A stretch of DNA of 64,000 nt, taken from NCBI GenBank assembly GCA_012031035.1, contig JAAUUT010000013.1, positions 1 through 64,000 of the forward strand, in the 5' to 3' direction. The DNA is from Candidatus Altimarinota bacterium (lineage in GTDB: Bacteria; Cyanobacteriota; Cyanobacteriia; Cyanobacteriales; Microcystaceae). The number at the start of each line of letters is the position of its first letter. Position 1 is the stretch's first letter. Shown in pieces: positions 1 to 9,600 of this stretch. The notes beneath the pieces are model-generated. The model ran no database searches and had not been told where the DNA came from. It was given only the letters and a program-made list of their open reading frames with translations. The position numbers and the translations under genes were made by a program.

Positions 1-50
1 CTGTTCCCTACTCAAAAAGTCAAGTCAATTGAACTAAATTTTTTTATCAA

Positions 51-760
51 ATGAATTTAAAACCGTCAACGATTCTAGCCTTATTAAATCTGAATTTTTC
101 TCGAAATTTGAAGAAAAAAAATATTTACAATCTAAGTTTTTTCAGCATAAGCAACATGACTCTGTAGATTGTAAAAAGAAACGTTTTATCGATCTAATAG
201 GTTCGTCAATTGGATTATTGTTAATATTAATTATTTTTTTTCCTATTGCTCTAGTTATTAAAATTGACAGCCCAGGCTCAATTTTTTATTCTCAAATACG
301 TTGCGGTCTACAAGGAAAGCCTTTTCGTATTTGGAAGTTTCGCACGATGGTTGAAGGAGCCGAACTCCAACAATATTTAGTTGATAATGAAATTGAAGGT
401 TGTCTTTTTAAAAATAAAAACGATCCGCGCATTACTCGTGTCGGTAAATTTTTACGCCGTACCAGCTTAGATGAACTCCCTCAATTTTGGAATGTTTTTA
501 AAGGGGAAATGAGCTTAGTTGGCACTCGACCTCCAACTCTAGATGAAGTTAAAAATTATCAAGATCGTCATTATAAAAGATTATTAGTAAAACCTGGACT
601 AACTGGAGAATGGCAAGTGTATGGTCGCTCTAATATAAAACAATTTGATGATGTCGTTAACATGGATATTGACTATCAAAATAAATGGTCATTTTTGTAC
701 GATATTAAACTAATTTTAATGACTATTAGAGTGGTTGCACTTGGCAAAGGAGCTTACTAA
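51..760 (+). CDS. Priming sugar-phosphate transferase (bacterial sugar transferase family), 5' end uncertain
   Basis: Membrane enzyme of the WcaJ/WbaP C-terminal family, which moves a sugar phosphate onto undecaprenyl phosphate as the first step of exopolysaccharide assembly. The family blocks are visible: KRFIDLIGSSIGLLL followed by a hydrophobic hairpin, then FRIWKFRTM, then LRRTSLDELPQFWNV and GTRPP. The in-frame conserved sequence begins at 182 or earlier, ahead of the first TTG at 218, and there is no ATG or GTG in that frame after the stop at 35-37. ATG 51 lies one frame away. Adding one A to the A run at 59-62 would join it to the conserved frame and give a start reading MNLKTVNDSS. 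I therefore place the start at 51 with low certainty. The family call is firm. First gene of a long plus-strand polysaccharide block. Confidence 0.75.
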
Positions 761-830
761 ATATCGATTTGAGCTAGTCATAAATAAAAAGATATTCCGA
801 AAGTAATGATTTTATTGTAGAGCTAAAACA

Positions 831-2117
831 ATGATTCTTCAGTCTTCAATTCCTACAAAATATGTTCTCAATTTTCCCGTAACTGCATTGCGCTTTGACG
901 AACAAATTTATTTACTTTTAAAGTGGGCAAGAGCGCGCGAAAGTAAAATGGTCTGTTTGGCAAACGTTCACATGATTATGGAAGCTTATTGGAATCCGAT
1001 GTTTGCTACAGTCTTGAACTCTGCCGATATCGTAGCTCCTGATGGGATGCCATTAGTCTGGATGCTCAGACAAATGGGAATATTTGGGCAAAACCGCGTT
1101 GCTGGAATGGATGTTTTTCTTCGTTTATGCGAACTTAGTCAACTTTCCAAAATCAGTATTTTCTTTTTAGGTTCTCAACAAACAGTTCTCGATCGCATCA
1201 AAAAAAGATTGTTAAGCGAGTTTCCGAACGTTCAAATAGCAGGAATGGAACCTCTGCCATTTAGACCTCTTTCAGCAAGCGAGGATACAGAACTGATTCA
1301 AAAAATCAATCAAAGTGGTGCTGGATTGGTGTTTATTTGCTTGGGATGTCCGAAACAAGAAAATTGGATGTATGAGCATCGGAATAAAATTCAAGCAGTG
1401 ATGCTCGGTTTGGGTGCTGTTTTTCCTTTATACGCGGGTTTGCAAAAACGAGCACCTTTTTATATTAGAGAATCGGGTTTGGAATGGTTGTATCGTTTAA
1501 TTCAAGAACCGCAACGACTCTGGCATCGCTATGGAAAGACAATTCCACCGTTCATGTGGTTGTCTCTACAACAACTGTTAGTACAACTGGGGGATCGAGC
1601 TTCACCAGAGCTTATCGAAAAACTGTATGCTGCTATTATCCATCAACCCTCTTTCGAGCTTGATGTTGATTGTTTAGAGCTTAATGCAGACTCCCCTAAA
1701 ATTGGTGAAATTTTATTGAGACAAAATTTAGTTTCTGACGTAGTTTTGTCAACTGCCCTGGAAGAACAACGTTTAACCAAGAAAAAACTTGGAGAAATTT
1801 TAGTCGAACGAGGATATATTTCCCCTGATGAATTAGAGTATTACCTGCAAAATCAAAAAATTAAATTAGGCGAACTACTAGTTCAAAACCACATTATTTC
1901 TCAAGCTAAGTTAAACAAATTATTAGATTTACAACAATCTAATCATTGTCGATTAGGAGAAGTAATAATTCAGCAAAAAATTCTTTCTCCTCAACAGTTA
2001 GAGCAATTTTTACGAGAACAATACTGGCGCAAACAAGGTTTGTGGTTAATGCCGAATACCAATAACATTCATGAAGCTCAACCTACCTTGGTTAAAACTT
2101 CTGAAGTAGTTGTTTGA
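831..2117 (+). CDS. WecB/TagA/CpsF family glycosyltransferase fused to four MshEN-type repeats
   Basis: The first ~240 residues are a GT26 glycosyltransferase, which adds a sugar such as N-acetylmannosamine to a lipid-linked intermediate. NVHMIMEA, the DIVAPDGMPLVWM block and GCPKQE match the family's substrate loops. GT26 proteins are usually about 240-260 residues, but this one has 428. From about residue 288 there are four repeats of roughly 25-30 residues, beginning KIGEILLRQ, KLGEILVERGYIS, KLGELLVQNHIIS and RLGEVIIQQKILS, each ending in L..L..Q. This is the pattern of the MshEN/GspE N-terminal domain, which in several proteins binds cyclic di-GMP. The GT call is secure. The repeat assignment is by motif and c-di-GMP binding is inference. 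It lies 70 bp after the priming transferase. Confidence 0.88.
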   Translation: MILQSSIPTKYVLNFPVTALRFDEQIYLLLKWARARESKMVCLANVHMIMEAYWNPMFATVLNSADIVAPDGMPLVWMLRQMGIFGQNRVAGMDVFLRLCELSQLSKISIFFLGSQQTVLDRIKKRLLSEFPNVQIAGMEPLPFRPLSASEDTELIQKINQSGAGLVFICLGCPKQENWMYEHRNKIQAVMLGLGAVFPLYAGLQKRAPFYIRESGLEWLYRLIQEPQRLWHRYGKTIPPFMWLSLQQLLVQLGDRASPELIEKLYAAIIHQPSFELDVDCLELNADSPKIGEILLRQNLVSDVVLSTALEEQRLTKKKLGEILVERGYISPDELEYYLQNQKIKLGELLVQNHIISQAKLNKLLDLQQSNHCRLGEVIIQQKILSPQQLEQFLREQYWRKQGLWLMPNTNNIHEAQPTLVKTSEVVV

Positions 2118-2234
2118 GGCTATTTAATTGCGATCGCGTTGGCATAGCTCATCTTTTAAACGTAGCGTCTTTTTCGGAAAATAACTTTTTTTTCCACTCT
2201 TCCTCTCAAATAACCTAATAAAACTTAATCTCTT

Positions 2235-4012
2235 ATGCTGAGATATTTCTCAAAATTTTTATATGTTTTCCCTTCTAATAATTTAATTTTAATTCCTTGG
2301 GGAATAGTTTTTGTTTTAGTCTCCTCGCTAGAGATTATTGGGATTGGCGCGATCGGTCCTTTTATAAGTCTAGCTAGTAATCCCGATTTGATTCGTCAAA
2401 ATTATTGGTTAAATCTGATTTATTCCCAACTTGGTCTAAGTCAATCTAACCAGTTTATTGCCATTCTTGGAATAGTTGTCATTACTATTTTTGCATCAAA
2501 TCATTTATTAGTTGGTCAACTCAATCTCGTATCTTTAAATTTAGCTATCTTCAAAGAGAAAAATTGATTACGAGATTGATGAATGGTTATATTAATGCTG
2601 ATTATACATTTCATCTTGATAAAAATAGCGCTCAAGTTATTCAGAATATAATTGGTACCACTGATAGTTTCGCCAACTGTATTATGAGTACAATGTTAAC
2701 ATCAGTTGCCAATTCAATTAATATTCTTTCGATTTCTGTTTTGCTTTGTATAGTTAACCCTTGGGCAGTTGCCTCTTTATTATTTGTCGTTATTCCTTTA
2801 TTCTTTTTATTCAACTTCTTCAAAGACAAAATGCGTTTTTGGGGAAAAGAACTATACGAAGCCAATCAAGGAATTATCCGTAGTATCAATCATGGACTGG
2901 GAGGTTTTAAAGAAACACGAATCATTGGTTGTGGAGAATATTTTGAGCGAGAGACAATTGACCAAGCAATCAGATTTGCCAACGCATCGATTGCTTTTTA
3001 TGCGTTCAAGTTATCTCCTCGTTTTATTATTGAGACAATTTTAGTCATGTTCCTAGTAGCTTTTACATCAATTTTGTTGCTACTCGGACAGAATATACAG
3101 CAACTTTCATCAATTTTAAGTATTTTTGCCTTGGCCTCAATTCGTCTAATTCCCGCATTTACAAATCTTACCAATGGATTAAGTGTTCTGCGTAACTCTA
3201 GCTATGATTTAAATCAGCTTTACAGCGATCTTAAAGAATTAGAAAAAAATCCTAATTTAAAACCAATTGAGCGAGCAAGTATAACAAAAGAAAAAATAGA
3301 TTTCAGAAAAGAAATTATTTTAGATAGCATTACTTACCGCTATCCAAATGTCTCAAAAAACGCTCTTAATGAAATATCATTAACGCTATCTAAAGGACAA
3401 TCAATTGCCTTGATCGGTCAATCGGGTGCGGGAAAAACGACATTAGTCGATGTTATTTTAGGTTTGTTAACTCCCCAACAAGGAGATATTAAAGTCGATG
3501 GAATTTCTATCTACGGGAATTTGCGTTCCTGGCAGAATCTAATTGGTTATATTCCTCAATCTATCTTTTTAATTGACGATACAATTGAGAAAAATATTGC
3601 TTTTGGCGTTCCAGAAAACGAGATAGACCAACAGAGATTAGACAAAGCCATTCAAGCGGCTCAATTAAGCGAAGTTATTGAAAACCTTCCTAACGGATTA
3701 AAAACAAGAGTTGGCGAACGCGGAGTCATGTTATCTGGCGGACAAAGACAGCGCGTAGGAATCGCGAGGGCACTGTATCACGAAAGAGAAATTTTAGTCT
3801 TAGACGAAGCAACTTCCGCACTCGATAACGAAACCGAACAGTTAGTGACAGAAGCGATTAAATCTTTGAGCGGAGTTAAAACGACAATTATTATCGCTCA
3901 TCGCCTGACTACCGTCGAACATTGCGATCGCATTTATATGTTAGAAAAAGGTCGCATTGTCAAGTCAGGAAGCTATCAAGAAGTCGTCTTAAAAGAACAA
4001 GCTATTCGTTAG
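2235..4012 (+). CDS. ABC exporter/flippase, fused membrane and ATPase domains (PglK-like), frameshifted near 2496
   Basis: A type I exporter half-transporter: membrane segments followed by an ATPase with Walker A GQSGAGKTTL, signature LSGGQRQR and Walker B ILVLDEATSALD. Residues around the junction resemble PglK-type lipid-linked oligosaccharide flippases. As given, the gene is split: the first frame ends at 2567 and the second has a start at 2564. Reading the second frame upstream gives FISWSTQSRIFKFSYLQREK, which fits the family, so the two join if one T is restored at about 2496 (GCATCAAA to GCATTCAAA). The next gene, the NRPS loading module, starts only 23 bp downstream. The transporter could therefore flip a glycan, export the peptide, or both. 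Confidence 0.85.
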
Positions 4013-4035
4013 AAAAAAATTTTAGAAAACAGAAT

Positions 4036-6633
4036 ATGCAACAGCATTTTTCTTTACAAGTCAAAGAATTTTGGCAAGCGCAACTACTCAATGTTGCATC
4101 GCCTACTCAGATTCCCATGGCTAAGCGATCTCATTTAAGACAAGAAAATGTAGATTATGTCATTCAAGAGCTAACCTTAGAGTCAATAACAACATCGGCT
4201 TTACAGTCTCTGGTTGAAACTAGCGAACTCGACTTCAAAACTCTCTTGCTAGGCGCTTGGGCCTTGTTATTAAGCCGTTATAACACTTTTCAAAACGTTA
4301 TTTTTGGGGCGACTTACGAACTCGATAAAGTTTTACCAGTTAAAGTTCAGGTAGCATCCGACGAATCGCTAGTAGTATGGTTAAAGAATTTACAGAGGGA
4401 ATGGCTTGCCCTAGAACCGTATAAAAACGTTTCTTTAAAACAGATAAAACAATGGAGCAGTTGGGTTGAAAGCGTTCCGCTATTCGATAGCTGTTTGGTT
4501 TTTGAAGATGCTAATTGGTCAGCTTCGCTCGACTGTTCTCTCATTTTAAACGTAGATGGTACTCGATGGCGTTCGCTAAAGCTTTATTACGACGATCGCA
4601 AGTTTGATAAAAATGCGATCGCTCGTTTGTTAGGACACTTGCAAACCTTACTCGAAGGAATGGCAGCGAACCCTCAGCAACGTTTGAGAGATTTACCCCT
4701 TTTAACGGCAACAGAAAAGCATCAATTACTCGTTGAATGGAATGATAGCAAAGTAGATTATCCAAAAGATAAATGCGTCCATCAACTGTTTGAAGATCAG
4801 GCCGAGCGAACCCCAGAAGCGATTGCTGTTATTTTACCTTCCTTAGAACGAGGTAGTGAAGAACGGCTAACCTATGAAGAACTCAACCGCAGAGCTAATT
4901 TGCTCGCTACCCAACTGCAACAGATGGGAGTAGGAGCAGAAACATTTGTGGCAATATGTATGGAGCGCTCGCTTGAAACGATTGTTGCCATACTGGGTAT
5001 TCTTAAAGCTGGTGGTGTCTACGTTCCACTCGATCCAGCTTATCCACAAGAGCGTTTGACTTGGATGCTGGAAGACAGCAGTGCTCCAGTCTTGATAACC
5101 CAATCCCATCTTATTGAGAAATTGCCCAGCCATCGCGCTCGACTGTTATGCCTGGATGCCAATTGGGGTGCTGAGGTTCGCGAGAATAGGATAGCAACAA
5201 ACTGTTATGTTCCCTCAAGCAATCTCGCTTACATTAACTATACTTCAGGATCGACAGGTCGCCCTAAAGGCGTAGCGATTCCCCATCGCGGGGTGATGCG
5301 CTTGGTGTTGGCGACTAACTATGCAACCCTTGATGGCAAACAAACTATCTTGCAGTTAGCACCGATTTCCTTCGATGCAGCAACCTTTGAAATTTGGGGT
5401 GCATTACTGCACGGGGGATGCTGTGTGTTGTTTCCTAGCAATGGCATTCCCGACCTCAAAGAGCTAAAAACGGTTATTACCAATTATCAAATAAGTACCC
5501 TGTGGCTGACAGCAGCTTTATTTAACACCATTATTACTGAGTTGCCAGAAGCGTTAAAGGGAGTTCGAGAGATTCTGACGGGAGGAGAAGCGCTTTCAAT
5601 CGCTCACATTCGTAAAGCGTTGGAATTATTACCCGAAACGCAGTTGATTAATGGCTACGGCCCGACGGAAAGTACCACATTTACCTGTTGTTACCGAATC
5701 CCTCGCTCCCTCGATACTAACTTAACCTCGATTCCTATTGGAAACGCGATCGCCAATACCGAAGTATACATTCTCGACCCGCAACTGCAACCCGTTCCGA
5801 TTGGAATACCTGGCGAATTATATATCGGCGGCGACGGTCTTGCTCGCGAATATCTCAACCGTCCCGAATTAAACCAAGAGAAATTTATTGCTCATCCTTT
5901 TTCCCACAATCCAGACGCACGTCTTTACAAAACAGGAGATTTGGTTCGTTATTTACCCAATGGCAATATTGAGTTTATCGGACGCAAAGATGCTCTGGTT
6001 AAGATTCACGGCTATTTAATCGAACTCGGAGAAATTGAAACCTTGCTAGCTGAGGACGAATCGGTACGGGATGCCGTTGTCGTCATGCACGAAGACAAAC
6101 CAGGAGATAAGAAACTAATCGCTTATGTAACCCCAAAAGTAGAACCGATTAGCGTTAGTTTGCTCAAGCAGAATCTCAAACAGCGATTGCCCAATTATAT
6201 GATCCCGACAGCCATTGTCGTGTTAGATAAAATTCCCCTGACACCCAATGGTAAAGCAGATCGGCGATCGTTCCCCATTCCAGTTACGAACAGAAATGAG
6301 TCAGATGCGAATTTTGTAGCTCCCAGTACGCCTACAGAAAAAGCCTTGGCTGATATTTGGTGCGGTGTCTTAGGACTAGAAACAGTCGGCATAGAAGATA
6401 ACTTTTTCGATCTTGGTGGGACTTCCTTACTGGGAATGCAATTAGTTGCTAGAGTTCAAAAACAATTTACCGCTGATTTTCGCTCGGTCAAACTTTACCA
6501 ATATCCGACCATTCGCACTTTAGCCCAACATCTTTCTCAAACCGAACAGCAACAATCCTATCAAACGATGCAACTTCGTGCCCAGCGTCAGAAAGCAGCG
6601 CAAATACAACGGCAACGCCCATTAAAGAGATAA
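4036..6633 (+). CDS. NRPS loading protein: half condensation domain, adenylation domain, carrier protein
   Basis: First protein of the NRPS-PKS line, about 865 residues. I chose ATG 4036 because the frame upstream of it overlaps the ABC gene and shows no NRPS similarity. Residues 1-210 are only the C-terminal half of a condensation domain and the HHxxxDG half is absent, so it cannot condense in the usual way and is probably a relic or structural lead-in. The adenylation domain shows YTSGSTGRPKG near residue 400, GYGPTE near 540, YKTGD near 631 and NGKADRR near 738. The carrier domain has GGTS near 795. My by-eye specificity code is DAFWLGGTFK, close to the classic valine code. It should therefore load valine or a similar branched residue for the PKS that starts 5 bp downstream. 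Confidence 0.88.
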   Translation: MQQHFSLQVKEFWQAQLLNVASPTQIPMAKRSHLRQENVDYVIQELTLESITTSALQSLVETSELDFKTLLLGAWALLLSRYNTFQNVIFGATYELDKVLPVKVQVASDESLVVWLKNLQREWLALEPYKNVSLKQIKQWSSWVESVPLFDSCLVFEDANWSASLDCSLILNVDGTRWRSLKLYYDDRKFDKNAIARLLGHLQTLLEGMAANPQQRLRDLPLLTATEKHQLLVEWNDSKVDYPKDKCVHQLFEDQAERTPEAIAVILPSLERGSEERLTYEELNRRANLLATQLQQMGVGAETFVAICMERSLETIVAILGILKAGGVYVPLDPAYPQERLTWMLEDSSAPVLITQSHLIEKLPSHRARLLCLDANWGAEVRENRIATNCYVPSSNLAYINYTSGSTGRPKGVAIPHRGVMRLVLATNYATLDGKQTILQLAPISFDAATFEIWGALLHGGCCVLFPSNGIPDLKELKTVITNYQISTLWLTAALFNTIITELPEALKGVREILTGGEALSIAHIRKALELLPETQLINGYGPTESTTFTCCYRIPRSLDTNLTSIPIGNAIANTEVYILDPQLQPVPIGIPGELYIGGDGLAREYLNRPELNQEKFIAHPFSHNPDARLYKTGDLVRYLPNGNIEFIGRKDALVKIHGYLIELGEIETLLAEDESVRDAVVVMHEDKPGDKKLIAYVTPKVEPISVSLLKQNLKQRLPNYMIPTAIVVLDKIPLTPNGKADRRSFPIPVTNRNESDANFVAPSTPTEKALADIWCGVLGLETVGIEDNFFDLGGTSLLGMQLVARVQKQFTADFRSVKLYQYPTIRTLAQHLSQTEQQQSYQTMQLRAQRQKAAQIQRQRPLKR

Positions 6634-6638
6634 TAACA

Positions 6639-9600
6639 ATGACAAATATCGATGAATATGATGCCATCAATGGTGTGGCAATTATTGGAATGGTTGGGCG
6701 TTTTCCTGGCGCAGCCAACGTAGACAAGTTTTGGCAAAACTTGCGCGAGGGAGTTGAATCGACAACTTTCTTTACCAACGAACAATTAGACCCTAGTGTT
6801 GATGCAACGCTACGTCAAGAGCCTAACTATGTAAAAGCTAAGGGCATCGTTGAGGGAGCAGAAACCTTTGATGCAGCTTTCTTTGGCATTGGGCCTAGAG
6901 AAGCAGAAGTTATGGATCCGCAAGCCAGAGTTTTCTTGGAATTAGCCCAGGAAGCTCTAGAAAATGCGGGTTATGCCCCTGAGTCTTTCGACGGATTAAT
7001 CGGACTTTATGCAGGTTCGGGACAGAATACCTATTTCGAGCGACATATTTGCGGTCGTCCAGAGATTATCGATCGCATCGGCGCATTTCAAACGATGCTG
7101 GCCAATGAAAAGGATTTTGTCACCACGCGCGCGTCCTACAAGCTAAACCTCACCGGACCGAGCATCAGCGTTAATACTGCTTGTTCTACCTCCCTCGTCG
7201 CAGTCATTCAAGCTTTTCAAGGTTTAATGAATTATCAGTGCGATCTGGCACTTGCTGGGGGAATCTCCATTACAACTCCCCAAAATAGCGGCTATCTCTA
7301 TCAAGAAGGAGGAATGCTCTCCCCTGACGGTCGCTGTCGTCCCTTCGATGCTAAAGCACAGGGTACGATGTTCAACAATGGAGCGGGCTTAGTCGTCCTC
7401 AAACGCTTAGAAGATGCAATAAACGATCGCGATCGCATTTATGCCGTGATTCGCGGCGTAGGCACGAACAACGATGGCGCAGGGAAAGTAAGCTTTACTG
7501 CTCCTAGCGTTCACGGACAGTCGGATGCAATTCTCATGGCGCAAGCATATGCAGGTTTCGACCCCGAAACTATTTCCTACATTGAAGCTCATGGTACTGC
7601 TACTCCGCTAGGCGATCCCATCGAAATCGAAGCCCTGACCAAAGCTTTCCGCTCTCAAACCGATGCCAAACAATTCTGCGCGATTGGCTCGCTCAAAAGT
7701 AATGTCGGTCATTTAGTTGCGGCAGCCGGAGTTGCAGGGCTGATTAAAACCGCTCTCGCGCTCAAGCACAAGCAAATTCCCGCTAGCTTAAATTTCGAGA
7801 AACCCAATCCAGAAATCGATTTTGCCAATAGTCCTTTCTACGTCAATAGCAATCTCGCCGAATGGCAAGCGGGCGCAACTCCTAGAAGAGCGGGAGTAAG
7901 TTCCTTTGGGGTAGGCGGCACAAATGCTCATATAGTTCTCGAAGAAGCCCCAGAACTCGAACCTTCTAGTTCCTCTCGTCCGAGCCAGCTATTATTACTC
8001 TCGGCGAAAACCAGCACGGCTCTCGATAAAGCGACCTTCGATCTTAAAGATTATTTACAAAATCACCCAGAAATGAATCTGGCTGATGTGTCTTATACCT
8101 TACAGCAAGGTCGTAAATCCTTTAACTACCGCCGTTGTATAGTCTGTCGAGATACTGCTGACGCGATCGCAGCTTTAAAGTCTCTCGATCCCAAACAAGT
8201 AACGACTCGTCAGGCAGAAATTCGCGATCCGGCGGTTGTTTTTATGTTTCCCGGACAGGGATCGCAATACATCCACATGGGTTGGAATCTTTACCAGCAC
8301 GAACCCGTTTTTCGCGAGACAGTCGATCGCTGCACCGAAATCCTCAAGCCTTTACTAGGTAAGGATTTACGAGAAGTCATGTATCCTGCCGATGGCGACA
8401 AGGAAATGGCTGAAGCCTTACTGCGTCAGACCATCTATACTCAACCAGCCTTATTTACGATTGAGTATGCTTTGGCGCAACTTTGGTTGAGTTGGGGAAT
8501 TAAACCCGCCGCTACCATCGGACACAGTATTGGTGAGTTTGTCGGTGCTTGCTTGGGAGGGGTATTTTCTCTTGAAGATGCGCTGAAGCTTGTTGCTACG
8601 AGAGCGCGAATGATGTGGGACTTACCAAAAGGCTCGATGCTTTCGGTACGTTTGAGCGCAGCAGAAGTTGAAAAACAATTGAAAGAAGGATTAGCGATTG
8701 CTGCGATTAATGGCCCTTCTTTGTGCGTTGTTTCGGGTCCGACAGAGGTAGTTGCCGCCTTGCAACAAGAATTAGAAGCTCAAGAGATTGTCTGTCGTCC
8801 CCTACATACATCTCACGCCTTCCATTCGCCGATGATGGAACCCATTGTCGAACCCTTTGCCAAAGTGGTGAGAAGCATCAAGCTATCGCCCCCAATCATT
8901 CCTTTCGTTTCTACTGTAACGACCGCTTGGATTACCGACGAACAAGCCACCGATCCCCTTTACTGGGCAAGCCATATGCGGGCAACCGTTCGCTTTGCTG
9001 AGGGGGTACAAACCCTGTGGCAGCATCAACCAGAGAGCGTTTTACTCGAAGTGGGGCCTCGAACTACGACGGCAACCCTGGCGCGACAGCAAAGCAAGAA
9101 TCCCAAACAACAAATTGCCATTTCTTCCTTGGGGAGTAGTGCAGAAGATGACGCAGAATGGACGGCAATTTTAGGAGCAATCGGTCAGTTGTGGCTGGCT
9201 GGCGTTTCCCCAGATTGGCGCAGCTTTTATGCCCAAGAAATACGCCATCGCCTACCGCTACCAACTTATCCTTTTGAGCGCCAACGTTTTTGGATCGACC
9301 CGAAACCAGCCATAGAAACCACTCACTCACCACAAATCGAATCAACCCCAGACAACAAACAGATCGTCCCCATGACACAATCTCGCAAACAACAATTAAT
9401 CCCCATTCTCAAAGAAGTTCTCGAAGATACTTCGGGACTCGATCTATCCGGTGCTGACGAAGTAATTAGCTTCTTGGAAATGGGACTCGATTCTCTTTCG
9501 CTAACCCAAGTTGCGATCGCGCTCAAAAAGAAATTCAAGGTTCCAGTCACTTTCCGACAGTTGTTAGAAGATTATACCAACTTAGATCTACTAGCTGGCT

